DNA of 64,000 nucleotides from Candidatus Fukatsuia endosymbiont of Tuberolachnus salignus. GTDB lineage: Bacteria > Pseudomonadota > Gammaproteobacteria > Enterobacterales > Enterobacteriaceae. The first letter of the stretch is position 1; each line of letters begins with the position of its first letter. Below are positions 63,647-64,000 of this stretch, one piece after another. The stretch covers positions 1,240,001 to 1,304,000 of the forward strand of contig NZ_OZ034983.1 of NCBI RefSeq assembly GCF_964030845.1, read 5' to 3'. The notes beneath the pieces are model-generated. The model was not told where the DNA came from. It did not search any database and saw only the letters and a program-made list of their open reading frames with translations. The position numbers and the translations under genes are program-made.

Positions 63647-64000
63647 CTATCGGTGGTAAATAAAACGGTGGATAGCACGTAATACGGCATCGGGTTTTTC
63701 GGCATGTACTGCATGACCGCAACCTGAGATAACATGGACACGTGCTTGCGGGAACTGTCGAACAATGTCCGCGCGGTAACTATCTTGAATATAAGGCGAC
63801 GATTCACCACGAATAAATAAGACAGGATGTGGCCACATCGGAACCGGTTGCCAGCCAGCGATATGACTATATTGATCACAGAGTATCGGGACGTCAAAAC
63901 GCCACTCTCCATCGTGAAAGGATTTCACTAAAAAGGGAATGATATCTTGTTCTTCTGTTATAAATTCATGCATCAGACTGGCAGCGGCTTGACGTTGCTT
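63647..64000 (-). CDS. ybfF: Esterase YbfF (alpha/beta hydrolase), 3' part
   Basis: The last ~117 codons of an alpha/beta-hydrolase esterase closely matching E. coli YbfF: LKSFHDGEWRFDVP-like segment, WPHPVLFIRGESSPY, and the catalytic histidine in GCGHAVHAEKPDAVLRAI. The frame is open to the window edge, so the start and the nucleophile serine lie outside. It is downstream of nothing visible on its strand, and reads toward hmuR. Confidence 0.93.
   Translation of the reverse strand, partial: KQRQAAASLMHEFITEEQDIIPFLVKSFHDGEWRFDVPILCDQYSHIAGWQPVPMWPHPVLFIRGESSPYIQDSYRADIVRQFPQARVHVISGCGHAVHAEKPDAVLRAIHRFIYHR

Noticed and set aside
1..64000. CRISPR arrays, tRNA or rRNA genes, prophage modules, secretion-system clusters
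   Set aside because: No regularly spaced direct repeats, no tRNA or rRNA-like sequence and no phage structural or secretion genes were recognised on either strand.

Overview
The window looks like a chromosome segment of a host-associated member of the Enterobacterales. Housekeeping proteins (RelA, LepA, Era, GuaA, GuaB, PurF, ThrA, MutS, ArcA) are collinear with their Escherichia coli homologues, and the hemin-uptake genes and BtuC/BtuD look most like Yersinia versions. Lost neighbour genes, scrambled synteny, many insertion sequences and short palindromic elements, and fresh nonsense or duplication damage are typical of a young facultative symbiont genome such as the aphid symbionts Regiella or Hamiltonella. 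That genus-level suggestion is inference from memory of such genomes.

Layout. 0.1-4.7 kb: a class A beta-lactamase, a large ankyrin-repeat protein with a putative zinc protease motif, and folE. 4.8-9.6 kb: ompA, tfoX, lpxL, an orphan gltL and a cspE-like gene; sulA is missing between ompA and tfoX, but a LexA-box-like site remains. 10.3-18.0 kb: relA, lepA-lepB, rnc-era-recO. 18.0-20.1 kb: btuD and btuC, the latter rebuilt by a 262-bp tandem duplication. 20.3-21.9 kb: an AT-rich coiled-coil ORF and a secreted glycoside-hydrolase-like protein. 22.1-28.8 kb: guaB-guaA-letA-letB as one apparent operon. 29.0-37.5 kb: the pdxB-truA-dedA-accD-folC-dedD-cvpA-purF-ubiX block. 37.5-44.5 kb: trpR, gpmB, arcA, thrABC. 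44.5-50 kb: an insertion-sequence island around yaaA. 50.2-52.7 kb: mutS. 52.8-58.2 kb: a second island with nested and decayed insertion sequences plus a small secreted NTF2-like protein. 58.5-63.5 kb: hmuUTSR hemin uptake genes (hmuR broken by a stop codon, hmuV absent) behind a perfect Fur box. 63.6 kb to the end: the 3' part of ybfF.

Three families of short inverted-repeat elements recur across the window. Family 1 (about 140 bp, GACYTCTTGCAAAACC-like ends, TA flanks) sits between housekeeping genes and has ends like those of the resident IS5-like element. Family 2 (104 bp, TATAGCAGGCGCC ends) and family 3 (about 120 bp, TATACCCTTCGCC ends) occur twice each. Two insertion sequences carry their transposase in two frames with A-rich slippery sites. 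One IS110 element sits inside an IS481 element and has the long non-coding end in which bridge RNAs of that family lie.

The observations most worth follow-up are the ankyrin protein with an aspzincin-like motif, the btuC duplication whose only mismatch makes the new ATG start, the orphan SOS box, the IS110 candidate bridge RNA, the six-domain LetB, and the Fur-controlled but damaged hemin operon.
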